From Lachnospiraceae bacterium UBA1718 (GTDB lineage: Bacteria > Bacillota > Clostridia > Lachnospirales > Lachnospiraceae), in contig DCIU01000139.1 of assembly GCA_002317245.1 (NCBI GenBank), positions 1-10,633 on the forward strand: 10,633 nt of DNA. The letters are read 5' to 3'. The notes under the pieces were generated by a model, which saw nothing but the letters and a program-made list of their open reading frames with translations, was not told the DNA's origin and made no database searches. Shown here one piece after another: positions 1 through 7,268 of this stretch. Position 1 is the first letter of the stretch, and the number at the start of each line of letters is the position of its first letter. The translations under genes were made by a program, and so were the position numbers.

Positions 1-615
1 GCAAGGAAGGACAGCTCATATCCGGATAAGGAAGTATGGCAGTTAATTACACTTCCAGGATTCTCAACCAATGAGAAGGTTACTGAGTATTCAGGACGAG
101 GAGTTGGAATGGATGTTGTGGTACAGAACATCCAGGAGATCGGTGGAAGCCTTGAGATAGAGAGTAAACAGGGCGAGGGCTCATTAATGCTTCTTAAGAT
201 TCCTCTTACTCTGGCAATTATCGATGGAATCGTAATGCAGGCAGGCAAGTCAAGCTTTGTTATCCAGACTGACGTAGTTAAGGAGTTCATTGGCGGCGAC
301 TCAGCCAAGATGGTTAAGCAGCCTAATGGCAACGAATGCGTTATGATAAGAGGCCAGATTTATCCTGTTATGAGGCTTGGTGAGTGGTATCACCTTGAGA
401 ATTACGATGGCAAGATAGAAGATGGCATGCTGCTAATCCTTGAGATTGAGGGTAAGCGAGTATGTATGTTTGTTGATAAGCTTATTGGTAAGCAGGAGAT
501 AGTTGTTAAGCCTATACCTCAGTATGTTAAGAAGGTTAAGGGATTGTCAGGCTGTACGCAGCTTGGTGATGGTGGCATAGCACTTATTCTGGACCCAGCA
601 GGTCTGGTTGAATAG
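1..615 (+). CDS. cheA: Chemotaxis histidine kinase CheA, C-terminal part (5' end outside window)
   Basis: The reading frame is open from base 1, and the visible 204 residues are the C-terminal part of CheA, the kinase that phosphorylates CheY and is controlled by chemoreceptors through CheW. Visible residues 19-23 (PGFST) and 32-38 (GRGVGMD) match the F and G2 boxes of the HATPase domain. From about residue 67 (IPLTLAIIDGIVM) to the end lies the P5 CheW-like regulatory domain, closing with ALILDPAGLVE as CheA proteins usually do. The phosphotransfer, CheY/CheB-binding and dimerisation domains and the N box lie upstream of the window. An internal ATG at 109 is not a real start, because the homology runs through it to base 1. 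The stop is 11 bases before cheW, so the two are probably co-transcribed. Confidence 0.96.
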   Translation, partial: ARKDSSYPDKEVWQLITLPGFSTNEKVTEYSGRGVGMDVVVQNIQEIGGSLEIESKQGEGSLMLLKIPLTLAIIDGIVMQAGKSSFVIQTDVVKEFIGGDSAKMVKQPNGNECVMIRGQIYPVMRLGEWYHLENYDGKIEDGMLLILEIEGKRVCMFVDKLIGKQEIVVKPIPQYVKKVKGLSGCTQLGDGGIALILDPAGLVE

Positions 616-626
616 GAGGGAGTAAA

Positions 627-1226
627 ATGGACGATTCAATGGTATTTGGATTAAATCCAGAGATAGATGAGGAAGAGAGCGAAGCCGTTAAGGTGCAGGA
701 CGAGAAGTACGTTACATTTAAGTCTGGCAATGAGTATTTCGCTATCAAGATTCAGTATGTTAACGAGATTATTGTATATCAGGAGATTACCGCAATCCCT
801 GAGAGCGAGGATTATATCAAGGGCCTTATTAATCTTAGAGGCAAGATTATCCCTGTAATTGATGTAAGAGTCAGATTCAAGCAGGAAGAGATTCCTTACA
901 CAGACAGAACCTGTATCATTATTATTGATGTTAATTCTACAGTTGTTGGTCTTATCGTTGAGAAGATTGCAGAGGTTGTTAAGATTGAGGCAGCCAACAT
1001 CATTCCTTCTCCATCCTTTGGCAAGGCTGACAAGAGCCAGAATAAGTACGTATATGGAATTGGTAAGGTTGGCAATGATGTTAAGCTTCTCCTTGACCCA
1101 GACAAGCTTCTTAATGAGGCTGATAAGGCAATAATTGATCAGGCTGAGGCAACTCAGGGTGATCAGGTAGTGGATCCAAGAGATACCGAAGAGAATAATA
1201 ATCAGGAGGGGATGATTATAATATGA
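627..1226 (+). CDS. cheW: Chemotaxis coupling protein CheW
   Basis: CheW is the cytoplasmic adaptor that links chemoreceptors to the P5 domain of CheA. The diagnostic block GLINLRGKIIPVIDVRVRF lies at residues 66-84, and the second beta-barrel half (VVGLIVEKIAEVVKI, 106-120) and the LLLDPDKLL end (154-162) are present. At 199 residues it is longer than a typical CheW of about 150-170. The excess is an acidic N-terminal stretch of about 25 residues and a polar, acidic tail of about 37 residues after residue 162. The start at 627 follows AGGAGGG at 614-620; an alternative ATG at 639 is less well placed. The gene lies 11 bases after cheA, and its stop overlaps the ATG of the receptor gene (ATGA), suggesting translational coupling. 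CheV is excluded because no receiver domain follows. Confidence 0.95.
   Translation: MDDSMVFGLNPEIDEEESEAVKVQDEKYVTFKSGNEYFAIKIQYVNEIIVYQEITAIPESEDYIKGLINLRGKIIPVIDVRVRFKQEEIPYTDRTCIIIIDVNSTVVGLIVEKIAEVVKIEAANIIPSPSFGKADKSQNKYVYGIGKVGNDVKLLLDPDKLLNEADKAIIDQAEATQGDQVVDPRDTEENNNQEGMIII
1198..1219 (+). promoter_or_regulatory. Hairpin enclosing the ribosome binding site of the chemoreceptor gene
   Basis: A perfect 7-bp inverted repeat (ATAATCA at 1198-1204, TGATTAT at 1213-1219) encloses the 8-base loop GGAGGGGA. The loop is the Shine-Dalgarno sequence of the receptor gene starting at 1223, and it begins with GGA. A GGA-containing Shine-Dalgarno in a hairpin loop is the known form of CsrA binding sites; its role here is inference. 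The site lies inside the 3' end of cheW, so ribosomes finishing cheW would also open it. The stem is mostly A-U and therefore only moderately stable. Confidence 0.45.
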
Positions 1227-2572
1227 AAAAACAATTAGTTTCTTACTGTAACCGACTTATTATTGGTTACATTATTACCTTTGTTCTTGTTATTGCTGTA
1301 TTCATCGGTGCTGAGTTCGCCATGAATGGAATGCTTACAGCAGAGAATCCTACAGCATACCTGTCACAGTTCAGAGGCTTTGCTGTTGTTATTGGTCTGA
1401 TTATTCTTGCCAACCAGCTGTATTCAGCTCTTTATAACTCAAGAATGATTAGTAAGAATCTGGAGAATATTAAGGTTGCCTGTAAGCTTCTCTCAGAGGG
1501 TAATACAGATGTTACATTGAATAAGCTTGCAGATGATGAGTTCGGAGCTCTTATCGATGATCTTCAGGCAGTTGTTGATCATCTGAAGGACCAGGCAGCA
1601 GTGGCTGATAAGGTGGCAGAGGGTGACCTTACAGTGGATGTTGCTCCTAAGTCAGACAGAGACGTAATGGGAATTGCCCTTAAGACTCTTGTAGGGAATA
1701 ACAGAGAGACTCTTAAGGATATCGATACTGGCGCTTACCAGGTAATGACAAGCTCTTCACAGGTAGCAAGTGCTTCAGAGTCCCTTGCACAGGGATCTAC
1801 AGAGCAGGCTTCAGCTATTGAAGAGGTTACTGCTTCAATTGCAGAGGTTGCAGAGAAGACAATGCAGAATGCCAATGAGGCTAATAAGGCAGCTTCACTT
1901 GTCAGCACAGTAATAGATGATGTTCGCGAAGGCAACAAGGAAATGGGTATGATGTTAGATGCTATGAATGATATTAATGTGTCATCAGACAGCATCGCCA
2001 AGATTATTAAGGTTATTGATGATATTGCCTTCCAGACTAATATCTTAGCTCTTAACGCAGCAGTTGAAGCTGCAAGAGCAGGAGATGCAGGTAAGGGCTT
2101 CGCTGTAGTTGCTGATGAGGTTAGAAACCTTGCGGCTAAGAGTGCACAGGCAGCAGCTGAGACAGCAGACCTTATTGAGGATTCAATCTCTAAGGTTGCA
2201 ACGGGTACAGAGATTGCTAACGATACATTCAAGTCTCTTGAAGAGATTACTAAGGTTGTTAAGGAGAGTGAGGCCCTTATCTTAGGTATTGCTGAATCTT
2301 CTAACTACCAGGCTACAGCAGTTGCACAGATTAATCAGGCTATTGGCCAGATCTCACAGGTTGTACAGACTAATTCAGCAACAAGTGAAGAGTGTGCTGC
2401 AGCAGCAGATGAACTGTCAGGTCAGGCAGCTCGTATGAGGGAACTGCTTACAGTATATAACCTGGGCGCTTCCCAGGCTAAGCCAGTAGACGCTCCTGTT
2501 AAGAAGACTACAGGAACTTCTAACTACAATGAGAGAATCATCTCTTTGGGTGAGGATTTCGGTAAGTATTAA
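1223..2572 (+). CDS. Methyl-accepting chemotaxis protein without an extracytoplasmic sensor domain
   Basis: This 449-residue chemoreceptor would feed signals to CheA through CheW. Two hydrophobic segments (about residues 12-34 and 53-70) are separated by only some 18 residues, so there is no room for a Cache or four-helix ligand-binding domain. Residues 72-124 and 125-168 look like two consecutive HAMP-type segments, the second with VAEGDLTVDV. The cytoplasmic hairpin is canonical: its tip is around 262-300, with DDIAFQTNILALNAAVEAAR (266-285) followed by GKGFAVVADEVRNLA. Likely methylation helices flank it, for example GSTEQASAIEE at 191-201. A loose tail, rich in T, K and N, follows residue 415. 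The start overlaps the cheW stop and is preceded by AGGAGGGG. The ligand is unknown; sensing may be intracellular, membrane-based or by a partner protein. It ends the chemotaxis operon. Confidence 0.93.
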   Translation: MKKQLVSYCNRLIIGYIITFVLVIAVFIGAEFAMNGMLTAENPTAYLSQFRGFAVVIGLIILANQLYSALYNSRMISKNLENIKVACKLLSEGNTDVTLNKLADDEFGALIDDLQAVVDHLKDQAAVADKVAEGDLTVDVAPKSDRDVMGIALKTLVGNNRETLKDIDTGAYQVMTSSSQVASASESLAQGSTEQASAIEEVTASIAEVAEKTMQNANEANKAASLVSTVIDDVREGNKEMGMMLDAMNDINVSSDSIAKIIKVIDDIAFQTNILALNAAVEAARAGDAGKGFAVVADEVRNLAAKSAQAAAETADLIEDSISKVATGTEIANDTFKSLEEITKVVKESEALILGIAESSNYQATAVAQINQAIGQISQVVQTNSATSEECAAAADELSGQAARMRELLTVYNLGASQAKPVDAPVKKTTGTSNYNERIISLGEDFGKY

Positions 2573-2574
2573 TG

Positions 2575-2598
2575 CACAAAATTGCATTCAATTTTGTG
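2575..2598 (+). repeat. Perfect 10-bp stem-loop just after the chemoreceptor stop codon
   Basis: CACAAAATTG (2575-2584) and its exact reverse complement CAATTTTGTG (2589-2598) flank the 4-base loop CATT, two bases after the receptor stop. Its position between the chemotaxis genes and the flgM promoter fits a transcript 3' end. It lacks the T-tract of a standard intrinsic terminator (GATAAAATATAC follows), so it may instead stabilise a 3' end, be a weak terminator, or be a DNA operator. The structure is certain as a sequence match; its function is not. Confidence 0.6.
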
Positions 2599-2620
2599 GA
2601 TAAAATATACAAAAAAGGGC

Positions 2621-2648
2621 TAAAGAATTAAGCTAACTGTCCGATAAC
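2621..2648 (+). promoter_or_regulatory. Sigma-28 (sigma-D) promoter of the flgM operon
   Basis: TAAA at 2621-2624, a 16-base spacer, and CCGATAAC at 2641-2648 match the TAAA-N14-16-CCGATAT consensus for sigma-D in B. subtilis and other flagellar sigma-28 factors. Transcription would start near 2654, leaving a leader of about 40 bases before flgM. The promoter places flgM, the inhibitor of sigma-28, under sigma-28 itself, a known feedback arrangement. It likely drives the genes through csrA, since no other large gap occurs before 9594. Confidence 0.85.
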
Positions 2649-2692
2649 TATAGTGAAACCAATAGATTATCCTTAATGAAGGAGGAGAGATT

Positions 2693-2968
2693 ATGCGTAT
2701 AGAAGCATATGCTCAGGTACAGCAGTTATACAACAATAATAGTACCAAGCAGTTGAAGAAAGAGACTAAGTCTAGTAGCTTTTCTGACCAGCTGCAGATT
2801 TCCAGCATGGGCAAGGATATCCAGGTCGCTAAGCAGGCAGTAGCGAATGCAGCAGATGTTCGTGAAGACTTAGTAGCTTCTGTTAAGAGCCGTATCAATA
2901 ACGGAACTTATGAAGTAGATGGCAGCAGCCTTGCTGAGAAACTTTATCAGAAGTACAGCGCATTTTAA
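2693..2968 (+). CDS. flgM: Anti-sigma-28 factor FlgM
   Basis: FlgM holds sigma-28 inactive until the hook is complete and is then removed, by export in well-studied species, which switches on late flagellar genes. The 91-residue length is typical. The C-terminal half carries the family pattern: helical residues 42-66, then VKSRINNGTYEVDG at 64-77 and SLAEKLYQKY at 79-88. The N-terminal 40 residues are polar and probably disordered. The start ATG follows AAGGAGGAG at 2679-2687. A small potential hairpin (TCCTT 2670-2674, loop AATG, AAGGA 2679-2683) pairs part of this Shine-Dalgarno and could lower translation. It is the first gene after the sigma-28 promoter, and the gap to flgN is 13 bases. 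Confidence 0.93.
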   Translation: MRIEAYAQVQQLYNNNSTKQLKKETKSSSFSDQLQISSMGKDIQVAKQAVANAADVREDLVASVKSRINNGTYEVDGSSLAEKLYQKYSAF

Positions 2969-2981
2969 TTGGAGGTAATCG

Positions 2982-3500
2982 GTGGCAAGTTTAATGGAGG
3001 ATTTAATATCCATATTAGAGAGTGAGAATGAGGCCTATGGTCGCTTACTTGCTTTATCCATGGCTAAGACACCGGTTATCATTAGCGCTGATCTGGATGC
3101 TCTGAGCAGAATCACGGATGATGAGCAGGAGATAGTAAACCAGATTAATGCTCTTGACCGCAAGCGTGCGGTGGGCATGAAGGACATAGCTACTGTTATT
3201 AACAAGGATGTTAATACGCTTAAGCTAACGGATTTGATTGACATACTTAAGTCAAGACCAACAGAACAGAAGAGGCTGGCAGCAGTCTACGACAAGCTCG
3301 TAGATACTTTAGGACAGATGCGTCGTGTTAATGAGCAGAACAGGGAATTGATTCAGAATTCGCTGGAGATGGTACAGTTCGATATGAATGTGCTGCAGGC
3401 CTACAAAGCAGCCCCTGAGACTGCCAATTACACTGGCAATGCATATAGTGCAGGAACTTATATGGGATCGAATAGAGGCGGCTTTGATGCTAAGCAATAA
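2982..3500 (+). CDS. flgN: FlgN-family export chaperone for FlgK and FlgL
   Basis: FlgN is a small cytoplasmic chaperone that binds the C-termini of the hook-filament junction proteins FlgK and FlgL and brings them to the export apparatus. The 172-residue protein is almost wholly helical in character. It ends its core with the FlgN-like segment NRELIQNSLEMVQFDMNVL (120-138), followed by a disordered tail rich in G, N and A (about 142-172). A GTG start at 2982 is chosen because GGAGGT at 2971-2976 is ideally spaced; an ATG at 2994 would lack such a site. Its place between flgM and flgK matches the B. subtilis order, where the gene is called yvyG/flgN, and supports the call although FlgN sequences diverge widely. 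Confidence 0.88.
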   Translation: MASLMEDLISILESENEAYGRLLALSMAKTPVIISADLDALSRITDDEQEIVNQINALDRKRAVGMKDIATVINKDVNTLKLTDLIDILKSRPTEQKRLAAVYDKLVDTLGQMRRVNEQNRELIQNSLEMVQFDMNVLQAYKAAPETANYTGNAYSAGTYMGSNRGGFDAKQ

Positions 3501-3518
3501 TATCCAGAGGTAACATCT

Positions 3519-5279
3519 ATGCCATTAATGGGAAGCCTTTATATCGGAGTATCTGGCTTACAGACAAGCCAGAATTCCCTTAATACAACTGCACACAACA
3601 TTTCTAACTTAGACACCACAGGATATGTGCGTCAGCAGACACTTACAGCTACTAGCAAGTACAACACCATTCAGTACAATAGTGAGGGTGTGTCTGATCA
3701 GCAGATTGGACTCGGTGTCGTTTATTCCAAGACAAGACAAGTACGTGATACCTTTTTGGACACTACATATAGAAAGGAATCTGGTAGAAGCGCTTTCTAC
3801 GAGGTTTCTTATGATGCCATAAGCGAGATTGAAAGCTTACTTGATGAGCTTAATGGTGAGACCTTCAACGAGACTATCCAGGATCTCTGGACATCTGTTC
3901 AGGAGCTTGCCAAGGATCCAAGCAGTGCTGTAACACAGGGCTTATTCGTGGAGAGATGTTCGGAATTCATCGCAAGAGCCCAGGCAGTATATGATGGACT
4001 TAAGGATTATCAGTTAAGTCTTAATGAGACTGTTAAAACTGATGTCTACAACATTAATAACTACGCTAAGCAGATTAAGACTCTCAATGATGAGATTAGA
4101 AATATAGAGATTACCAACGTTGCAGATAACGGTGTATCAATAGAGAAGGCTAATGACCTTAGAGATCAGAGAAATAAGCTTCTTGATGAGCTGTCTAAGT
4201 ATGGTAATATCTCATACTCAGAGGATGTAGACTGTACAGTATGGGTACAGTTCGAAGGCGAAGACTTAGTAAGAGGCGAGATCGCTTACGAGATTGGATT
4301 ATATACAGATCCAGAGACAGGCTTCTACACACCATTCTGGGAGAAGAATGCTAAGTTCGAGCTTAATTCCGATGGCGTTAAGACATACTCTAAGGAAGAA
4401 GCAACCAAGGCTAAGGTATTCGACCTTACAAGAGTAATTTCATCTGACCTTAATACAGATATAGGATCACTCAAGTCGGCAATGCTCGCAAGAGGAGATC
4501 ATGTAGCTGATTACACAGACCTTCTTGAGGACAGATATGACTACGAAATAAGCCAGTCGGTATGTATGAATGTAATGGCTGAGTTCGACCAGCTAGTACA
4601 TGGTATAGCTACTACAATTAATAACATTATTGCTGAGGCAGCTTATGAGGCCAAGAATGTTAATCCTAACAGTACTTATCTAATGGATGCTAATGGCAAT
4701 CCGATTCAGGTATTCACCAAAATTGCATCTGAAGGATATAACACCACTGGAACTCAGACATGGAATACAACTACCGAAGCTCCTGATAATCTGAATCCAG
4801 AGGAGAGAGGTACCTATAATAAGGCAACCGGCAAGGTAGAAGGATACGTTAACGAATCTCTCTATACAACCAATAATCTTCAGATTAATGCAGCTCTGAT
4901 CCAGGAGCCAACCAAGCTTGGATTTGTCAAAATCGATGGCTCTGTAGATTACAGCATAATGGAGAAGCTAAAGGCTTCCTTCGAGAGTGAAGATACAACT
5001 CTTAATCCAAACGTTAAGAAACAGTCATCATATGTCGATTATTATGGTGACTTAGTTAGCCAGATAGCCAATTCTGGTTACGTATATAAGAGTCTTCTTG
5101 ACAGCCAGGAGGCGACAGTTAATTCGGCCTTCAATGCAAGAGAAGAAATAATCGGTGTATCTCAGGATGAAGAGCTTACACTTATGGTCAAGTATCAGAA
5201 TGCTTACAATGCATCATCAAGATATATCAACGTTGTTAATGAGATGCTTGAGCATATCCTGAATACACTTGGAAGATAG
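3519..5279 (+). CDS. flgK: Flagellar hook-associated protein 1, FlgK (first of two)
   Basis: FlgK (HAP1) is an exported protein that forms the first ring of the hook-filament junction. The N-terminal rod/hook-type D0 helix is clear: residues 5-39 contain GSLYIGVSGLQTSQNSLN, then NISN and TTGYVRQQ. The C-terminal D0 helix is also complete, from GVSQDEELTLMVKYQNAYNA at 546-565 to residue 586. A DLRDQRNKLLDELS motif near 214-227 is typical of FlgK. The middle (about 240-500) is the variable surface-exposed region. There is no cleavable signal peptide, as expected for type III flagellar export. The start follows GAGGT at 3506-3510; M4 (3528) is a possible alternative. It lies 18 bases after its predicted chaperone gene flgN and is followed by a second, divergent flgK. 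Confidence 0.95.
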   Translation: MPLMGSLYIGVSGLQTSQNSLNTTAHNISNLDTTGYVRQQTLTATSKYNTIQYNSEGVSDQQIGLGVVYSKTRQVRDTFLDTTYRKESGRSAFYEVSYDAISEIESLLDELNGETFNETIQDLWTSVQELAKDPSSAVTQGLFVERCSEFIARAQAVYDGLKDYQLSLNETVKTDVYNINNYAKQIKTLNDEIRNIEITNVADNGVSIEKANDLRDQRNKLLDELSKYGNISYSEDVDCTVWVQFEGEDLVRGEIAYEIGLYTDPETGFYTPFWEKNAKFELNSDGVKTYSKEEATKAKVFDLTRVISSDLNTDIGSLKSAMLARGDHVADYTDLLEDRYDYEISQSVCMNVMAEFDQLVHGIATTINNIIAEAAYEAKNVNPNSTYLMDANGNPIQVFTKIASEGYNTTGTQTWNTTTEAPDNLNPEERGTYNKATGKVEGYVNESLYTTNNLQINAALIQEPTKLGFVKIDGSVDYSIMEKLKASFESEDTTLNPNVKKQSSYVDYYGDLVSQIANSGYVYKSLLDSQEATVNSAFNAREEIIGVSQDEELTLMVKYQNAYNASSRYINVVNEMLEHILNTLGR

Positions 5280-5328
5280 AAGTTTTTGTTTAAGAAATTA
5301 GGCGTCCACGGGACAGAGAGGAGAGGCA

Positions 5329-7236
5329 ATGCCTTCACAATTTTTAGGTTTAAATATTGCATATTCTGGCTTGCTTAACTCCAATGCGGGTCTGAATGCA
5401 ACATCTAATAACATATCTAACGCTGAGACAGAAGGCTACAGCCGTCAGGAGATTAAGACTGAAGCAGCTGAGTCTTTAAGAGTATGGACAACCTACGGCT
5501 GTGTTGGTGCAGGTGTTGAGACTCTGGCTATAGAGAGAATTCATGATGACTTCTACGACAGCAAGTATTGGGCTAACAATACCAAGACTGGCGAGTACAA
5601 CATGAAGAATTACTATATGGAGCAGGTAGAGAACTACTTCAGAGATGATTCTACAATGGAAGGCTTCACCACCATTTTCAATAAGATGATGAGTGCCTTA
5701 TCAGAGGTTCAGAAGAACCCATCCAACGTATCTACCAAGTCCCAGTTCGTAGGATTTGCTGATAATATCTGTGAATACTTCAATTCCATGGCAAACAGCA
5801 TGGAGCAGGTACAGAAGGATGTTAACTCAGAGATTAAGCTTAAGGTTGATGAGATTAACTCCCTTGCCAGTGAGATAGCTACAATCAATAAGCAGCTTAA
5901 CGTTATCGAACTCTCAGGCGGTTCTGGTAACGAACTTAGAGACAAGAGAACACTCTTAATTGATCAGTTATCGGCAATCGTTAGTATTGAGGCTAACGAG
6001 TATCCTGTAGTTGATGCCAATGATCCTTCAAGAGAGACCGGCTCCCACATGTATATTGTTAAGATTGCAGGTGGACAGACTCTTGTTGATACTAATGAAT
6101 ACAGAACCCTTCAGTGTGTTGCAAGAACAACAGAAGAGAAGGTTAATCAGTCAGATATAGATGGTCTATACGATGTATACTGGGTTACTGATCGTAACAC
6201 AGGAACACTCGGTGATGAGTTCAACCTCTATAACGCCAGCCTTGGCGGAGAGCTGGAAGGACTTATCCAGATGCGTGATGGTAATAACGCAGAGAGCTTC
6301 AGGGGCTCTATTACAAGTGTTAGCTCAACTACTAAGACTGATGCAGAAACACATAGTACAAGAGAGATTACAATAAGTGTTACAGATGAGTACCTTAAGG
6401 ATCTCGACAAGTGTACCTTATCTGACTCAGGCGGAATCATTACCCTTGGTAATAGGGAATACTATTACGATTCCTGGACATATAACAGAGACGCAGCTGG
6501 CAATGTCTCATACACTTTTACCATTGACGAGACCAAGTCAGGGGCAACAGTTCCTTCCAACTATGTTGGTAAGGAAGCTGAGATTGGATATTCCATTAAT
6601 TATCAGGGTATCCCATATTACCAGCAGCAGTTAAATGAGTGGTGTAGAATATTTGCTAATGCCTTCAATACAATACTTAAGAGTGGTTACACTTCAGATG
6701 GTAAGGAGGGAACGCTTCTCTTCACAGGAGATTACGCATCAGACTCAAGGCAGTACGAATTTACCACTGCTTACAATACGGGAGCCGCTGAGGAAGTAAA
6801 CCTCGCTGATGATTCCTACTACTGGTTAACAGCCAAAAACTTCGCAACCCTTACAGCTGTAAGCAATGATGCGACACTACTTGCTACTAAGTCTGATCAG
6901 GCAGCAGGTGCAGATGAGTATGGAATAGTAGATAAGCTCATAGACATGGTTGGCAATAAGGACGTTGCAAGCTACAGAGGAGCTGCTACACAGGAATTCC
7001 TTACATGTATTCTGTCAGATGTAGCCCTCAACGCCAAGAATGCCAGCACATTCTATCAGAATTACGATAACATCGGTAAATCAATTGACAACCAGAGATT
7101 AAGTATCTCGGGTGTTGATAACGATGATGAAGCAGTTAACCTGCTTAAATACCAGAACGCCTATACAATGGCGTCCAAGATGATACAGACACTTACAGAA
7201 GTCTATGACAGACTTATCCTTGAGACAGGTGTATAA
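5329..7236 (+). CDS. flgK: Second FlgK-type hook-associated protein (divergent paralogue)
   Basis: This 635-residue protein has both ends of a FlgK. The N-terminal helix is at residues 6-41 (LGLNIAYSGL, LNATSNNISN, TEGYSRQE). The C-terminal helix runs from GVDNDDEAVNLLKYQNAYTM at 595-614 to the end, with the same 41-residue length from that GV as in the first FlgK. NELRDKRTLLIDQLSAIV near 200-217 is the FlgK motif after the coiled region. Outside these blocks it differs strongly from the preceding gene, so it is an old duplicate with its own middle domain, not a recent copy or a split gene. It has six cysteines (first FlgK: three), unusual for a surface protein but without known meaning. The start follows AGGAG at 5319-5323. 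The N-terminus could be read as a generic rod/hook protein, but the C-terminus argues for FlgK. Confidence 0.9.
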   Translation: MPSQFLGLNIAYSGLLNSNAGLNATSNNISNAETEGYSRQEIKTEAAESLRVWTTYGCVGAGVETLAIERIHDDFYDSKYWANNTKTGEYNMKNYYMEQVENYFRDDSTMEGFTTIFNKMMSALSEVQKNPSNVSTKSQFVGFADNICEYFNSMANSMEQVQKDVNSEIKLKVDEINSLASEIATINKQLNVIELSGGSGNELRDKRTLLIDQLSAIVSIEANEYPVVDANDPSRETGSHMYIVKIAGGQTLVDTNEYRTLQCVARTTEEKVNQSDIDGLYDVYWVTDRNTGTLGDEFNLYNASLGGELEGLIQMRDGNNAESFRGSITSVSSTTKTDAETHSTREITISVTDEYLKDLDKCTLSDSGGIITLGNREYYYDSWTYNRDAAGNVSYTFTIDETKSGATVPSNYVGKEAEIGYSINYQGIPYYQQQLNEWCRIFANAFNTILKSGYTSDGKEGTLLFTGDYASDSRQYEFTTAYNTGAAEEVNLADDSYYWLTAKNFATLTAVSNDATLLATKSDQAAGADEYGIVDKLIDMVGNKDVASYRGAATQEFLTCILSDVALNAKNASTFYQNYDNIGKSIDNQRLSISGVDNDDEAVNLLKYQNAYTMASKMIQTLTEVYDRLILETGV

Positions 7237-7241
7237 ACTGG

Positions 7242-7254
7242 GAGCCGGAGGCTC
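7242..7254 (+). promoter_or_regulatory. GGA-triloop hairpin upstream of the flgL ribosome binding site
   Basis: GAGCC (7242-7246) and GGCTC (7250-7254) form a perfect GC-rich 5-bp stem around the triloop GGA. It lies two bases before the flgL Shine-Dalgarno GGGAGG (7257-7262). GGA in a hairpin loop next to a second GGA in a Shine-Dalgarno resembles two-site CsrA targets; alternatively it is only a stability or spacing element between flgK and flgL. The structure is seen; the role is inference. Confidence 0.4.
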
Positions 7255-7268
7255 ATGGGAGGATTAAG

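Noticed and set aside
1735..2232. 165-codon open frame on the minus strand opposite the chemoreceptor gene
   Set aside because: It mirrors the codon pattern of the receptor gene, has no ribosome binding site or recognisable protein family, and the + strand protein is fully conserved here. Other minus-strand and shifted frames in the window were dropped for the same reason.
3519..7236. One flgK gene split or frameshifted into two ORFs
   Set aside because: Each ORF has its own ribosome binding site and both complete N- and C-terminal FlgK domains, so they are paralogues.
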